The notes: generated from the sequence alone by a model not told the origin. Counted from the stretch's first letter, positions 25,414-34,262 are shown. The stretch is DNA of 64,000 nt from Promicromonospora sukumoe (GCF_014137995.1 NZ_JACGWV010000002.1:1240001-1304000), one strand, 5' to 3'. Numbers and translations: made by a program.

Positions 25414-25841
25414 GCAGGCACGGCGGGCACGGCCGGCGCCGTCGCCCTCCGCCCGGCGCGGCGCAGGCCCACGGCGATGACGGCGCCCACCACGACGTGC
25501 TCGGCCACCAGGAGGGCGACCGACGCCGGCGTCGTGCCGGAGGCCGCGCCCAGCAGCGAGACCAGCAGGGCCACGCCGCAGAGCACGCGCCACGCCACCT
25601 CGCCGCCGCCCTTCGCGAGGCGGGCGAGCACGGCCCGCGCGCCCCAGCCGGCGAGGCCGGCCACGAGGGCGGCGACCGCCGCCGCGACGACGGTCACGGG
25701 CTGGGTGGCGGCGCCGGTCCGGGCCTCCGGGTCGACGCCGAGCGCCGTGCCGATCAGCCACACGACGACGGCGGCCGCTGCGGCGGCGAACGGCACCGTC
25801 CACGCGGGCCAGGGGCTACGGGTCACCAGGTTCTGTGCCAT
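25410..25841 (-). CDS. DUF6069-like four-helix membrane protein
   Basis: Protein of 143 aa with four hydrophobic segments (about residues 15-32, 48-66, 85-103 and 108-127) and an Ala/Pro/Val-rich C-terminus. The pattern fits the actinobacterial DUF6069 family, of unknown function. Its stop codon overlaps that of the hxlR gene in convergent orientation (shared CTAG). It diverges from the NarL-type two-component genes at 26009. Confidence 0.7.
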   Translation of the reverse strand: MAQNLVTRSPWPAWTVPFAAAAAAVVVWLIGTALGVDPEARTGAATQPVTVVAAAVAALVAGLAGWGARAVLARLAKGGGEVAWRVLCGVALLVSLLGAASGTTPASVALLVAEHVVVGAVIAVGLRRAGRRATAPAVPAVPA

Positions 25842-26008
25842 GACGTCTCCTCACTCCTCGGCACGTCCGTCGTGCCTGGTCACAGCCTCCTGGAGCGCGG
25901 CAGGCGCGACATCCGCCCGTGGTACCGCGCCGTGTCACCCTTCGGTAGCGGCAACCCCCGACCTTGGTCGGTGTCGCCGCCCCGGACGGCGTGCCTAGAG
26001 TCACCGGC

Positions 26009-27160
26009 ATGACCTCCGACGAACCGCGGGACTGCCCGCCCGACCAGGCCGTACGCCCCCGGCGCCGCGCGATCGTGGTGGCCATGGTGCTGCTCGGGGT
26101 CCTGACGCTCTCGACGGTGCTGAGCCGCCAGGCGAGCGGGTCCGCGGCACTGCCCCTGGAGCTCGTGGACCTGGCGGCCGCGGTGGTCTCGCTGGCGCTG
26201 CTGCCCCTGATGTGGGCCCGCCGGTCGGTCCCCCTGGCCCTCGTGCTGGCGGCGCTGGCCGCGGTCTCACCGGGGGCGACGCCCGCCGCGACGTCGGCGG
26301 TGCTGCAGATCGCCCGGTGGTCGCCGCTGCGCACGGCGGTACTCGTGGCGGCCGCGAGCACGGCCGCGCACGCGGTGCAGGGGCTGTGGCGCCCGCCGTC
26401 GTTCCCCCTGGGCTGGTGGCTCCTGTGCGACGTCGCCGTGCACGCCGCGCTCCTCGGCTGGGGCGCCTACCTGCAGGCCCGCGCCCAGCTCCTTGCCGAC
26501 CTGCGGGCCCGCGCCCGCCGGGCCGAGGCCGACCGCGAGCAGGCCCTGGAGGCCGCCCGGTCCGGGGAGCGCAACCGGATCGCGGCCGAGATGCACGACG
26601 CGCTGGGGCACCGCCTGTCCCTGCTGGCCGCCACGGCGGGCGCCGTCGAGTACCGGCCGGACGCGCCCCCGGATCAGCTCGCCGTCGCGGCCGGGCGGGT
26701 GCGCACCGGCGCGGCGGAGGCCCTGGAGGACCTGCGCCAGCTCGTGCGGCTCCTGCGCGGCGGGTCGGACCGGCTCGCGCCGCCGCCCACGCTCCGCGAC
26801 ATCCCCGGGCTGGTGGACGCGGCCCGGTCCGTGGGCACCCCCGTGACGCTCGACCGGACCGGCGACCACGACCCCGAGCCCTCACCTCCGGTCGCGGCCG
26901 CCGCATACCGCGTGGTGCAGGAGGGCCTCACCAACGCCCGCCGGCACGCGCCGGGCGCCTCGGTGCGGGTCACGGTGACGACGAGCCCCGACGAGGTCCG
27001 GGTGGTCGTGGCCGACGACGGCCCCGCGCGGTCCGCCGACGGCGAGCCCGGCACCGGCCTGGTCGGCCTGCGCGAGCGGGTGGAGCTGCTGGACGGCACG
27101 CTCGACGCAGGCCGCTCACCTGCCGGTTTCACGCTGGAGGCACGGATACCGTGGGCCTGA
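26009..27160 (+). CDS. NarL/DesK-type sensor histidine kinase
   Basis: Sensor kinase of 383 aa from ATG at 26009 with TAGAGT 7 nt upstream (leaderless). The N-terminal half has about five or six membrane segments and no large external domain, so the signal is probably membrane-borne. The HisKA_3 motif ERNRIAAEMHDALGHRLSLL carries the phospho-accepting His, followed by a HATPase_c domain (YRVVQEGLTNARRHAPGA, VVADDGPARS, GTGLVGLRERVELL). It overlaps the response regulator gene by one base (TGATG). Confidence 0.94.
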   Translation: MTSDEPRDCPPDQAVRPRRRAIVVAMVLLGVLTLSTVLSRQASGSAALPLELVDLAAAVVSLALLPLMWARRSVPLALVLAALAAVSPGATPAATSAVLQIARWSPLRTAVLVAAASTAAHAVQGLWRPPSFPLGWWLLCDVAVHAALLGWGAYLQARAQLLADLRARARRAEADREQALEAARSGERNRIAAEMHDALGHRLSLLAATAGAVEYRPDAPPDQLAVAAGRVRTGAAEALEDLRQLVRLLRGGSDRLAPPPTLRDIPGLVDAARSVGTPVTLDRTGDHDPEPSPPVAAAAYRVVQEGLTNARRHAPGASVRVTVTTSPDEVRVVVADDGPARSADGEPGTGLVGLRERVELLDGTLDAGRSPAGFTLEARIPWA

Positions 27161-27807
27161 TGGAGACCCGCCTCGTGATCGTCGACGACGACGCCCTGGT
27201 CCGCGCGGGCCTGCGCCTCATGCTCGACGGTGCCGAGGGCATCCGCGTGGTCGGCGAGGCCGCCGACGGCGGGGAGGTGGCGGGCGTGCTCGACGCCCAC
27301 CCCGCCGACGTCGTGCTGATGGACCTGCGCATGCCCGGCGTCGACGGCATCGAGGCCACCCGCCGGGTCCGGGCGCGGCCGTCGCCGCCCGCCGTCGTCG
27401 TGCTGACGACCTTCGACACCGACGCCGAGGTGGTGGGCGCCCTGCGGTCCGGGGCCGCCGGCTACCTGCTCAAGGACATGCCGCCGGCGCGGATCGCCGC
27501 GGCGGTCCGCGCCGCCGCGAGCGGCGAGCCGGTGCTCGCGCCCGACATCGCGCGCCGCCTGATGGACACGGTCGCCGCCGGGGGCGGCGAGGTGCGGGAG
27601 GCCCGGGCCGCCCTCGGCCGGCTCACGGGCCGCGAGCGCGACGTCGCGCTGGAGATCGGGCGCGGCTCGTCCAACGCGGAGATCGGACGGCGCCTGTACC
27701 TGAGCGTCCCGACCGTGAAGGCGCACGTCTCCAGCGTGCTGGTGAAGCTCGGCGTGGAGAACCGCACCCAGGTGGCGCTGCTGGTGCAGCAGGCGGGCGC
27801 GGACTAG
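27160..27807 (+). CDS. NarL/LuxR-type response regulator
   Basis: Response regulator of 215 aa, start ATG 27160 overlapping the kinase stop (an in-frame GTG at 27151 is an alternative). The receiver has IVDDDALVRAG, phospho-acceptor Asp55 (VLMDLRMPGVDG) and LLKDMPP. The C-terminal LuxR helix-turn-helix is LTGRERDVALEIGRGSSNAEIGRRLYLSVPTVKAH and so on. Targets are unknown. Its stop overlaps the end of the convergent ABC ATPase gene in one CTAG. Confidence 0.95.
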   Translation: METRLVIVDDDALVRAGLRLMLDGAEGIRVVGEAADGGEVAGVLDAHPADVVLMDLRMPGVDGIEATRRVRARPSPPAVVVLTTFDTDAEVVGALRSGAAGYLLKDMPPARIAAAVRAAASGEPVLAPDIARRLMDTVAAGGGEVREARAALGRLTGRERDVALEIGRGSSNAEIGRRLYLSVPTVKAHVSSVLVKLGVENRTQVALLVQQAGAD

Positions 27808-28532
27808 GCGCGCAGCCCCAGGAACTCAGCCACCCGGTCCGACGCCGGCGCCGTGCGCAGCTCCTCCGGCGCGGCCACCTGGAGCAGCCGCCCCCGGTCC
27901 ATGACGCCGACCCGGTCGGCCACGGCGGACGCCTCGGCGTGGTCGTGCGTCACGAACACGGTGGTGGTGCCGGTCTCGACGAGCGCGGCCCGCACCTCGC
28001 CCGCGAGCCGTTCGCGGAGCTGCCGGTCGAGCGCGGACAGCGGCTCGTCGAGCAGCAGCAGACGGGGCCGCGGGGCCAGGGCGCGTGCGAGGGCGACCCG
28101 CTGCTGCTCGCCGCCCGACAGCGTGGGCACGGCCCGCTGCTCGTACCCGGCGAGCCCCACGAGGTCGAGCAGGCCCGCGACCCGCTCGTCGCGCTCCTGG
28201 CGGGTGAGCGGCAGGGTCTCCAGGCCGTAGGCCACGTTGCGCCGGACGTCGCGGTGCGGGAAGAGCTGGCCGTCCTGGAACATCAGCCCGAACCGGCGCT
28301 TGTGCACGGGCAGCCCGGCGAGGTCGGCGCCGTCGTACCGCACCTGCCCGCCCGCCAGGGGCTCCAGACCGGCCACGGCGCGCAGCAGGGAGGACTTGCC
28401 GCACCCGCTCGGCCCGAGCAGCGCCAGGACCTCTCCGGGCGCGACCGTCAGCGACACGTCGTCCACCGCCGTCACGCCGGCCACACCGGCCCCGTACCGG
28501 ACCGAGACGTCCCGGACCTCCAGTCCTGCCAT
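27804..28532 (-). CDS. thiQ: ABC transporter ATP-binding protein, probable thiamine importer
   Basis: ATPase of 242 aa: Walker A GPSGCGKSS (about residues 39-47), Q-loop MFQDGQLFPHRDV, signature LSGGEQQR, Walker B LLLLDEPLSALD and switch His in FVTHDHAEA. ATG at 28532 overlaps the permease stop (TGATG). The TPP riboswitch two genes upstream identifies thiamine or its phosphates as the likely substrate; by sequence alone it could also be an iron or sulfate-type ATPase. Confidence 0.9.
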   Translation of the reverse strand: MAGLEVRDVSVRYGAGVAGVTAVDDVSLTVAPGEVLALLGPSGCGKSSLLRAVAGLEPLAGGQVRYDGADLAGLPVHKRRFGLMFQDGQLFPHRDVRRNVAYGLETLPLTRQERDERVAGLLDLVGLAGYEQRAVPTLSGGEQQRVALARALAPRPRLLLLDEPLSALDRQLRERLAGEVRAALVETGTTTVFVTHDHAEASAVADRVGVMDRGRLLQVAAPEELRTAPASDRVAEFLGLRA

Positions 28533-30220
28533 CAGAACTCCCCTCCGGCGCGGTCGTCGCGCAGTAGCTCCGCCACCATCATCACCGTCGCGGTCAGCGC
28601 GGCGAGCACCACCGACGCCGCGAGCGCCATCCCGTAGTTCTCCGCCCCGGGCCGCCCGATGAGGCGGTAGATCACGACCGGCAGGGTGGCGCCGTCGGGC
28701 CGCGCGAGGAACGACGTGGCGCCGAACTCGCCGAGCGACACCGCGAACGCGAAGCCGGTGGCCAGGCCGAGCGACCGCAGGGCGATCGGCAGGTCCACGG
28801 TACGCAGCACGCGCCCCGGGCCGGAGCCGAGCACCGCGGCGACCTCCCGCAGGCGGGGGTCGATCGCCCGGAGCACCGGCAGCACGGTGCGCACGACGAG
28901 CGGCACGGCGACGACGGCCTGGGCCACGGGCACGAGCAGCCCCGAGGTGCGCAGGTCCAGGCCGAGCACGGGCTGGTCCATGGTGATGAGGAACCCGAAG
29001 CCGACGGTCACCGCGGACACGCCCAGCGGCAGCATGAACAGGCCGTCGAGCGTCCCGATGGCGCGGCGGGTGCCCGCGGACCGGGGACGCCGGGACACGA
29101 CGAGCGCGACGAGGCCGCCCACGACCAGCGAGATCAGCGTGGCGGCGAGCGCGATCCGCAGCGAGGTCGCCGTCGCCTCCCAGACCGTGACGACCAGCGC
29201 GTTCCGCTCGCCGGTGGTCCCCAGCGCGACGTAGTTGCCCGGGCCCCAGGACCCGTCCGGCTCACGGAACGAGCGGGCGACCAGCCCGGCCAGCGGCAGC
29301 ACGATGAGCCCGGCGACGATCGCGACGCCCGCGAGCGACGCGGCGACGTCGGCGGGCGAGCGCCAGGACAGGGGCCGCGCGGTGCGGCGCGCGGAGACGA
29401 GGTGCAGCGCGGCCTCGCGCCGCCGTCGGGCCCGCGCGGACACCGCCAGGGCCGCGGAGATGACGACGAGCTGCAGGATCGACAGCACGGAGGCCGAGCG
29501 CAGGTCCAGGAACTGGGTGGTGCGGGTCCAGATCTCGGTCTCGATGGTCCCGTAGCGCACGCCGCCGAGCACGAGCACCACCCCGAACGCCGTGGCGCAG
29601 AACAGGAAGACAACGGACGCCGCCGAGGTGATCGCGGGCGCGAGCGACGGCAGCGTGACGGTCCGGAACACCCGGGCCGGCGCCGCGCCCAGCGAGGCCG
29701 CGGCCTCCTCCGCGCGGGGGTCGAGCCGTTCCCACAGCCCGCCGACGGTACGCACCACCACGGACACGTTGAAGAACACGAGCGCGACGACGATCCCGGC
29801 GAGCGACTCCTCCAGCCCGAGGAACCCGAGCGTGCCGCCCGGCGCGAAGAGGGCCCGGAACGCGACGCCCACCACCACGGCGGGCAGGACGAACGGCACG
29901 GTCACGAGCCCGCGCGCCAGGCTGCGCCCGGGGAACGACCGCCGGTACAGCAGGTACGCGAGCGGCAGGCCGAGCAGCACCGAGAACGCGGTGCCGAGCA
30001 CGGCCTGCGTGAGCGTGAGGCCTACGAGGCGCCACGTGCGCGGACGCGACAGCACCTCGGCGAAGCCGGTGAGGTCGAGCGCGCCGTCGGGCACGAAGCC
30101 GCGGACCACGAGCGCGGCCACCGGCCACGCGAAGAAGACGGCGAGGAAGCCGAGCGGGACCGCGACCGCCACCCCCCACAGGAGGGGCGCCGGCCGCAGC
30201 CCGTGCCTCAGAAGGCTCAA
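28532..30220 (-). CDS. thiP: ABC transporter permease, fused double permease of the thiamine importer
   Basis: Membrane protein of 562 aa with two homologous halves of about six membrane segments each, the ThiP/FbpB arrangement. EAA-like loops are seen at EEAAASLGAAPARVFRTVTLP and LREVAAVLGSGPGRVLRTVDLP. The best start is TTG at 30220 (LSLLRHGLRPAP), 7-8 nt after AAAGGCAG; there is no in-frame ATG or GTG between it and the binding-protein gene, which ends 86 nt upstream. It is expected to work with the binding protein and ATPase on either side. Confidence 0.88.
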   Translation of the reverse strand: MSLLRHGLRPAPLLWGVAVAVPLGFLAVFFAWPVAALVVRGFVPDGALDLTGFAEVLSRPRTWRLVGLTLTQAVLGTAFSVLLGLPLAYLLYRRSFPGRSLARGLVTVPFVLPAVVVGVAFRALFAPGGTLGFLGLEESLAGIVVALVFFNVSVVVRTVGGLWERLDPRAEEAAASLGAAPARVFRTVTLPSLAPAITSAASVVFLFCATAFGVVLVLGGVRYGTIETEIWTRTTQFLDLRSASVLSILQLVVISAALAVSARARRRREAALHLVSARRTARPLSWRSPADVAASLAGVAIVAGLIVLPLAGLVARSFREPDGSWGPGNYVALGTTGERNALVVTVWEATATSLRIALAATLISLVVGGLVALVVSRRPRSAGTRRAIGTLDGLFMLPLGVSAVTVGFGFLITMDQPVLGLDLRTSGLLVPVAQAVVAVPLVVRTVLPVLRAIDPRLREVAAVLGSGPGRVLRTVDLPIALRSLGLATGFAFAVSLGEFGATSFLARPDGATLPVVIYRLIGRPGAENYGMALAASVVLAALTATVMMVAELLRDDRAGGEF

Positions 30221-30232
30221 GCTCTGCCTTTG

Positions 30233-30315
30233 GTGGGCTGAGCCTGCGGCTCCGCTCCGGGCGGGTGCCTCGTTCCTCGGCCCCCACCCTGCGCTACGCC
30301 TCCGGCTCAGCCCAC
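30233..30315. repeat. Long hairpin between the binding-protein and permease genes
   Basis: GTGGGCTGAGCC at 30233-30244 is the perfect complement of GGCTCAGCCCAC at 30304-30315, with further self-complementary GC-rich sequence between. It overlaps the stop of the binding-protein gene and occupies the 86-nt gap before the permease. A stem here could protect the upstream mRNA and lower permease expression, as REP elements do between binding-protein and permease genes. Confidence 0.6.
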
Positions 30316-31374
30316 GACCGTCTCGGTCCACCGTTCGATCCACTCGTCGCGGTGCTCGCTCACGTCCGCGGGGTCCACCTGGAACGGGGCCTCCGCCTGC
30401 GGCGCGAACTGCTGCCAGTCGGCGGGCAGCTCCACGGCCGGGTCGGCCGGGTACATGTACATCGACTCGGGCAGCGCGGCCTGCACGTCGTTCGTGAGCA
30501 GGAAGTCGACCAGCGCCTTGGCGCCCTCGGGGTTGTCGGACCCGGCGAGCACGCCCGCGTACTCGACCTGCCGGAAGCAGGTCTCCAGCAGCGCGCTCGT
30601 GGTCGACGCCGACCCGTCCTCCGTCACCGTGAACGCCGGCGACGTCGCGTACGACAGCGCGAGCGGACGCTCGCCGCCCTCGCCCGCACCCGAGAAGTCC
30701 ACGTAGTAGGCGTCCTCCCAGGAGTCCGCGACCTTGACGCCGTTGTCCACGAGCGAAGTCCAGTAGTCCTCGAACCCGTCCTCGCCGAACGCCCCGATCG
30801 TCGCCAGCAGGAACGCGAGCCCCGGGGACGACGTCGCCGGGTTGGACACCACGAGCAGGTCCTTGTACTGCGGGTCGGCGAGGTCCTCCAGGGTCGTCGG
30901 CACCTCCAGGCCGGACTCCTCGAACCACGCCTCGTCGGCGTTGACGCAGACGTCGCCCTGGTCGACGGGCGTGAGCGCGCCGCCGAGCTGCTCAGCGCCC
31001 TCGGGCAGGTCGGCGGGGGTGTACTCCTCGACCACGCCGGCCTCCAGCGCCCGGGACGCGAAGGTGTTGTCGATGCCGAAGACGGCGTCGCCGAGCGGGG
31101 CGTCCTTGGTCAGCACGAGCTGGTTCACCAGGGTCCCGGCGTCGCCGGCGGCGCTGACCTCGACCGTGGTGCCGGACTCCTGCTCGAACTGGTCGATCAG
31201 CTTCTCGTCGAGCGCCCAGGAGTCGTGGGTCACCAGGGTGACGGTGTCGCCCGCGGCGGACGAGTCGTCGCCCGAGCCGGACCCGCCGGAGCACCCGGCG
31301 AGCAGCAGGGCCACGGACAGCGCGGCCGCAGCAGTAGGGATGGTGCCCCCGTGGGCACCGGAAAGACGCAACAT
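30307..31374 (-). CDS. thiB: Thiamine-binding lipoprotein of ABC transporter
   Basis: Substrate-binding protein of 355 aa. Lipobox LLAGC gives a lipidated Cys near residue 27, then a Gly/Ser/Asp linker. The mature part (TVTLVTHDSWALDEKLIDQF, GDAVFGIDNTFASRALEAG, DQGDVCVNADEAWF, SNPATSSPGLAFLLATI) is the TbpA/ThiB pattern for thiamine-binding proteins. ATG at 31374 lies directly downstream of a TPP riboswitch, whose terminal GGAGGAAGTCGGAGG includes the ribosome-binding site. Expression should fall when thiamine diphosphate is abundant. Confidence 0.95.
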   Translation of the reverse strand: MLRLSGAHGGTIPTAAAALSVALLLAGCSGGSGSGDDSSAAGDTVTLVTHDSWALDEKLIDQFEQESGTTVEVSAAGDAGTLVNQLVLTKDAPLGDAVFGIDNTFASRALEAGVVEEYTPADLPEGAEQLGGALTPVDQGDVCVNADEAWFEESGLEVPTTLEDLADPQYKDLLVVSNPATSSPGLAFLLATIGAFGEDGFEDYWTSLVDNGVKVADSWEDAYYVDFSGAGEGGERPLALSYATSPAFTVTEDGSASTTSALLETCFRQVEYAGVLAGSDNPEGAKALVDFLLTNDVQAALPESMYMYPADPAVELPADWQQFAPQAEAPFQVDPADVSEHRDEWIERWTETVVG

Positions 31375-31377
31375 CGT

Positions 31378-31470
31378 GCCTCCGACTTCCTCCGCCGGTG
31401 TCAACCGGATCAGGTTCAAGGGTCTGCGGTGATCCGCACTCTCAGCGCCGTCGGGGCGCTCCCCTGTCGT
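31378..31470 (-). promoter_or_regulatory. TPP riboswitch (THI element)
   Basis: On the minus strand, GGGGAGC, then GCTGAGAGTGCGG, ACCGCAGACCCTTGAACCTG and ATCCGGTTGACACCGGC give the complete conserved TPP aptamer, ending at GGAGGAAG just before the thiB start. Since the ribosome-binding site directly follows the last stem, control is probably at translation initiation. Confidence 0.97.
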
Positions 31471-31512
31471 TTCCATGCAGCCTAGTCGGCCGTCGAGGAC
31501 TACGGTGTGGAG

Positions 31513-31794
31513 ATGGCCCAGATTGAGACGGAACAGACACTCGGCGAGAAGGTCGGCACCCTCGCTCTGACGATCGCGGCCGGCTGGGTCGCCCAGAAGG
31601 CTGTCAGCATGATCTGGAAGGGCGTGACCGGAAACGACGCGCCCAACAAGCCGGACGACCCGGAGCTGGACCTGCTGCAGGCGACCGTGTTCGCGGCCGT
31701 CGCGGCCGGAACCGCGGTGTTCGCCAAGCGGATCGCCGCAAAGGGTGCGCACCGTGCGGCCCTGCGGATCGCCGCGCGCCGCACCGCTGTCTGA
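31513..31794 (+). CDS. DUF4235 family small membrane-associated protein
   Basis: Protein of 93 aa from ATG at 31513. TACGGT at 31501-31506 is 6 nt upstream, favouring this start as leaderless over GTG at 31507. It has two hydrophobic segments (about residues 15-32 and 56-73), a Pro/Asp-rich connector (KPDDPELDLLQA) and a basic C-terminus (AALRIAARRTAV). This is the DUF4235 layout found across actinobacteria; function unknown. Confidence 0.85.
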   Translation: MAQIETEQTLGEKVGTLALTIAAGWVAQKAVSMIWKGVTGNDAPNKPDDPELDLLQATVFAAVAAGTAVFAKRIAAKGAHRAALRIAARRTAV

Positions 31795-31884
31795 GACGAG
31801 AACCTACCGGGCGGCCGTGCCGCCCGGTGCTCGTGCTGCCCTGTGCTCGTGCTGCCCGGTGACCGGACGTGACACCCTGGTGCC

Positions 31885-32355
31885 GTGAGCTTCACGCACC
31901 TCGATGACCGCGGCCAGGCCCGGATGGTCGACGTCACCGCCAAGCAGCCGACCATCCGCTCCGCGACGGCCTCCGGCCTGGTCCGGTGCGGCCCCGACGT
32001 CGTCCGGGCGCTGCGCGACGGCGCCGTCCCCAAGGGGGACGTGCTCGCCGTGGCGCGCATCGCGGGCATCGCAGGCGCCAAGAAGACGCCGGACCTCCTG
32101 CCGCTGGCGCACGTGATCGGCGTGCACGGCGCGGCGGTGGACCTCGAGGTGACCGACGACGGCGTCGCCGTCACCGCGACCGTCCGCACCGCCGACCGCA
32201 CGGGCGTCGAGATGGAGGCGCTGACGGCCGTCGCGGTCGCCGGCCTCGCCGTCATCGACATGGTCAAGGGGCTCGACAAGTCCGTCTCGCTCGCGGACGT
32301 GCGCCTGGAGCGCAAGACCGGCGGCAAGTCGGGCGACTGGGTGCGTGCCGAGTGA
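31885..32355 (+). CDS. moaC: Cyclic pyranopterin monophosphate synthase
   Basis: Second enzyme of molybdenum cofactor biosynthesis, converting the MoaA product to cyclic pyranopterin monophosphate. 156 aa from GTG at 31885, with CACCCT 6 nt upstream. Typical motifs: MVDVTAKQPTIRSATASG, AGIAGAKKTPDLLPLAH, RTGVEMEALTAV and IDMVKGLDKS with the catalytic Lys and Asp. It overlaps moaD by GTGA. No moaA is in the window. Confidence 0.97.
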   Translation: MSFTHLDDRGQARMVDVTAKQPTIRSATASGLVRCGPDVVRALRDGAVPKGDVLAVARIAGIAGAKKTPDLLPLAHVIGVHGAAVDLEVTDDGVAVTATVRTADRTGVEMEALTAVAVAGLAVIDMVKGLDKSVSLADVRLERKTGGKSGDWVRAE

Positions 32356-32591
32356 TCACGGTCCGCTACTTCGCGGGCGCCCGGGAGGCGGCAGGCCGCG
32401 CCACCGAACAGCTCGACGGCCCGACGTCGGTCGGCGCCCTCCGCGGTGCCCTCACCGCGGCCCACCCGGCCCTGGAAGCGGTGCTGCCGAAGTGCGCCCT
32501 GCTCGTCGCGGGCGCCCGCACGACGGCGGACGAGACGCCCGTCCCGGACGGCGTCACGGTCGACGTGCTCCCGCCCTTCGCGGGCGGCTGA
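32352..32591 (+). CDS. moaD: MoaD/ThiS family sulfur carrier (molybdopterin synthase small subunit)
   Basis: Beta-grasp protein of 79 aa from GTG at 32352, overlapping moaC. It ends in FAGG; the terminal Gly-Gly is the site of thiocarboxylation that donates sulfur to the pterin. The N-terminus ITVRYFAGAREAAGR is standard MoaD. Placement with moaC favours molybdopterin synthesis over thiamine. Confidence 0.95.
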   Translation: MITVRYFAGAREAAGRATEQLDGPTSVGALRGALTAAHPALEAVLPKCALLVAGARTTADETPVPDGVTVDVLPPFAGG

Positions 32592-32636
32592 CCCGCAGGG
32601 CTGACCCGCGCGGCTGACGCGTCCGGCCGGGCCAGG

Positions 32637-32662
32637 CCGGCGCCGGGCTAAGCCGGCGCCGG
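32637..32662. terminator. GC-rich hairpin between moaD and the convergent mog gene
   Basis: CCGGCGCCGG-GCTAAG-CCGGCGCCGG, ten-base perfect arms, spanning the stop codon of the mog gene. A likely bidirectional terminator. Confidence 0.6.
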
Positions 32663-33163
32663 GGCGGGGTGGTCGCCGCCGTCGAGCTGCGACCGGACGT
32701 GCGGCCAGAGGCCGAGCACGACGTCGAGTCCGTCCTTCACGCCCCCGGACGAGCCGGGCAGGTTCACCACGAGCGCGCGTGTCCCGTCGGCGCCGCGGGC
32801 CACGCCCACCAGCCCGCGCGAGAGCGCGGCGGTCGGGATCCCCGCGGCGGTGCCGCGCTGGCGAACGGCGTCGGCGACGCCCGGGACCTCGTAGTCCAGC
32901 ACCTCGCGCGTGCCCTCGGGCGTCAGGTCCCGGGGCGTGATGCCCGTGCCGCCCGTGGTGAGCACCAGACGAGCGCCGGCGTCGAGCGCGGTCCGCAGCA
33001 CGTCACGGACCGGCTCGACGCCGTCGGGTACCAGATGGGTGACCAGGTCGGTGAACCCCGCCTGCCGGAGGATCCGCGCCGCCGTGGGACCGGACCGGTC
33101 CTCGGCCTCGCCACGGGCACAGCGGTCGGAGACGGTGATCACCGCTACCTGGTCGGACGTCAT
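32648..33163 (-). CDS. MogA/MoaB family molybdopterin adenylyltransferase
   Basis: Protein of 171 aa. It adenylates molybdopterin before metal insertion. Motifs: VAVITVSDRCARGEAEDRSGP, LVLTTGGTGITPRDLTPEGT and NLPGSSGGVKDGLDVVL, which bind pterin and nucleotide. ATG at 33163 overlaps the stop of the TSUP gene (ATGA), so the two are translated together. It converges on moaCD, forming a small cofactor cluster. Confidence 0.95.
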   Translation of the reverse strand: MTSDQVAVITVSDRCARGEAEDRSGPTAARILRQAGFTDLVTHLVPDGVEPVRDVLRTALDAGARLVLTTGGTGITPRDLTPEGTREVLDYEVPGVADAVRQRGTAAGIPTAALSRGLVGVARGADGTRALVVNLPGSSGGVKDGLDVVLGLWPHVRSQLDGGDHPAPAPA

Positions 33164-34074
33164 GCCGACACGCTATCGGCCTCCGGCTTCTCGCTCACGG
33201 CGTCCTCCTCGGCCTTGGCCTTGCGGTGCGCCCGCACGGACCAGAAGACGGCGCCAGCCCACGCGAGCCAGATGAACACGTAGATCGGCGTCTTCACGGC
33301 GTCGGAGGCCGCGATCCAGTCGCTGTTGAGCAGCGTGCGCGAGTTGGTGAGCACGATGACGCCACCCACGAGCGAGCCCAGGATGCGCGGAGGCACCAGG
33401 CGAACCAGCCAGGCCGCGATCGGCGCCGCGATCAGACCACCGATGAGCAGGGCGAGCACCCAGGTGTAGTCGATGCCCTCGCCGGACAGGCCGACGAAGA
33501 AGCCGATGCTGGCGGCGACGGCCACCAGGAACTCGCTGGTGTCGATCGAGCCGATCACCTTGCGCGGCTCCAGGCGGCCGCTCGCGAGGATCGCGGGCGT
33601 GCCGACCGGGCCCCAGCCGCCGCCACCGGTGGCGTCGAAGAAGCCGGCCACGAGGCCGAGCGGGGCGAGGAACCGCTTGCGCAGCGGCTTGTCCGAGCGA
33701 GTGGGCAGGCCCTGCACCGTGAAGCGCAGCAGCACGTAGAGGCCGAGCACGAGCAGGATGATCGACATGACCGGTCCCGCGATCTCCGTCGACAGCGACG
33801 AGAGGAACGTGGCGCCGGCGAAGGCGCCGATGGCACCCGGGATGCCGATCTTGGCGACGACCTTCCAGTCGACGTTGCCGAAGCGCCAGTGGGAGGCGCC
33901 GGAGGCGAGGGTGGTGCCGATCTCGGCGAGGTGCACGGTGGCCGACGCGGCGGCCGGGTTGGTGCCGATGGCCAGCAGCAGCGTGGTGGAGGTGACGCCA
34001 TAGGCCATGCCCAGACTTCCGTCCACCAGCTGGGCGCCGAGGCCTACGAGCGCCAGCAGGATCAGGGTTCTCAT
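33160..34074 (-). CDS. TSUP (TauE/SafE) family sulfur-compound exporter
   Basis: Membrane protein of 304 aa with about eight membrane segments from the N-terminal RTLILLALVGLGAQLVDGSLGMAYG, the classic TauE/SafE start; GFFDATGGGGWGP is the second repeat. The C-terminal tail is charged. These proteins move sulfite, thiosulfate or sulfonates. It has a good Shine-Dalgarno (GGAAGG). An Rrf2 regulator gene lies upstream on the same strand and the molybdopterin gene is co-translated downstream, hinting at a link with sulfite oxidation or sulfur assimilation. Confidence 0.9.
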   Translation of the reverse strand: MRTLILLALVGLGAQLVDGSLGMAYGVTSTTLLLAIGTNPAAASATVHLAEIGTTLASGASHWRFGNVDWKVVAKIGIPGAIGAFAGATFLSSLSTEIAGPVMSIILLVLGLYVLLRFTVQGLPTRSDKPLRKRFLAPLGLVAGFFDATGGGGWGPVGTPAILASGRLEPRKVIGSIDTSEFLVAVAASIGFFVGLSGEGIDYTWVLALLIGGLIAAPIAAWLVRLVPPRILGSLVGGVIVLTNSRTLLNSDWIAASDAVKTPIYVFIWLAWAGAVFWSVRAHRKAKAEEDAVSEKPEADSVSA

Positions 34075-34262
34075 GGTCGTGACCTTCCAGGTCCGGGGGG
34101 ATACGACGCGAGGCCATGCAAAATCAGGCCCGCGTCAAGGTAACCACCTAACCCGGTCGGAAACAACTATCATCTCAGAGGTCGGATAAGTACGCACGAG
34201 AAAGCGGGGTGAAAGCCCTTGGTCCGCTCGGAGTTAGGCCGCTCCCCGACCACACTGTGAAA

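Noticed and set aside
31342..31359. GGTGCCC-CCGT-GGGCACC palindrome as an operator
   Set aside because: It lies inside the signal peptide coding part of thiB, and regulation is already explained by the TPP riboswitch.
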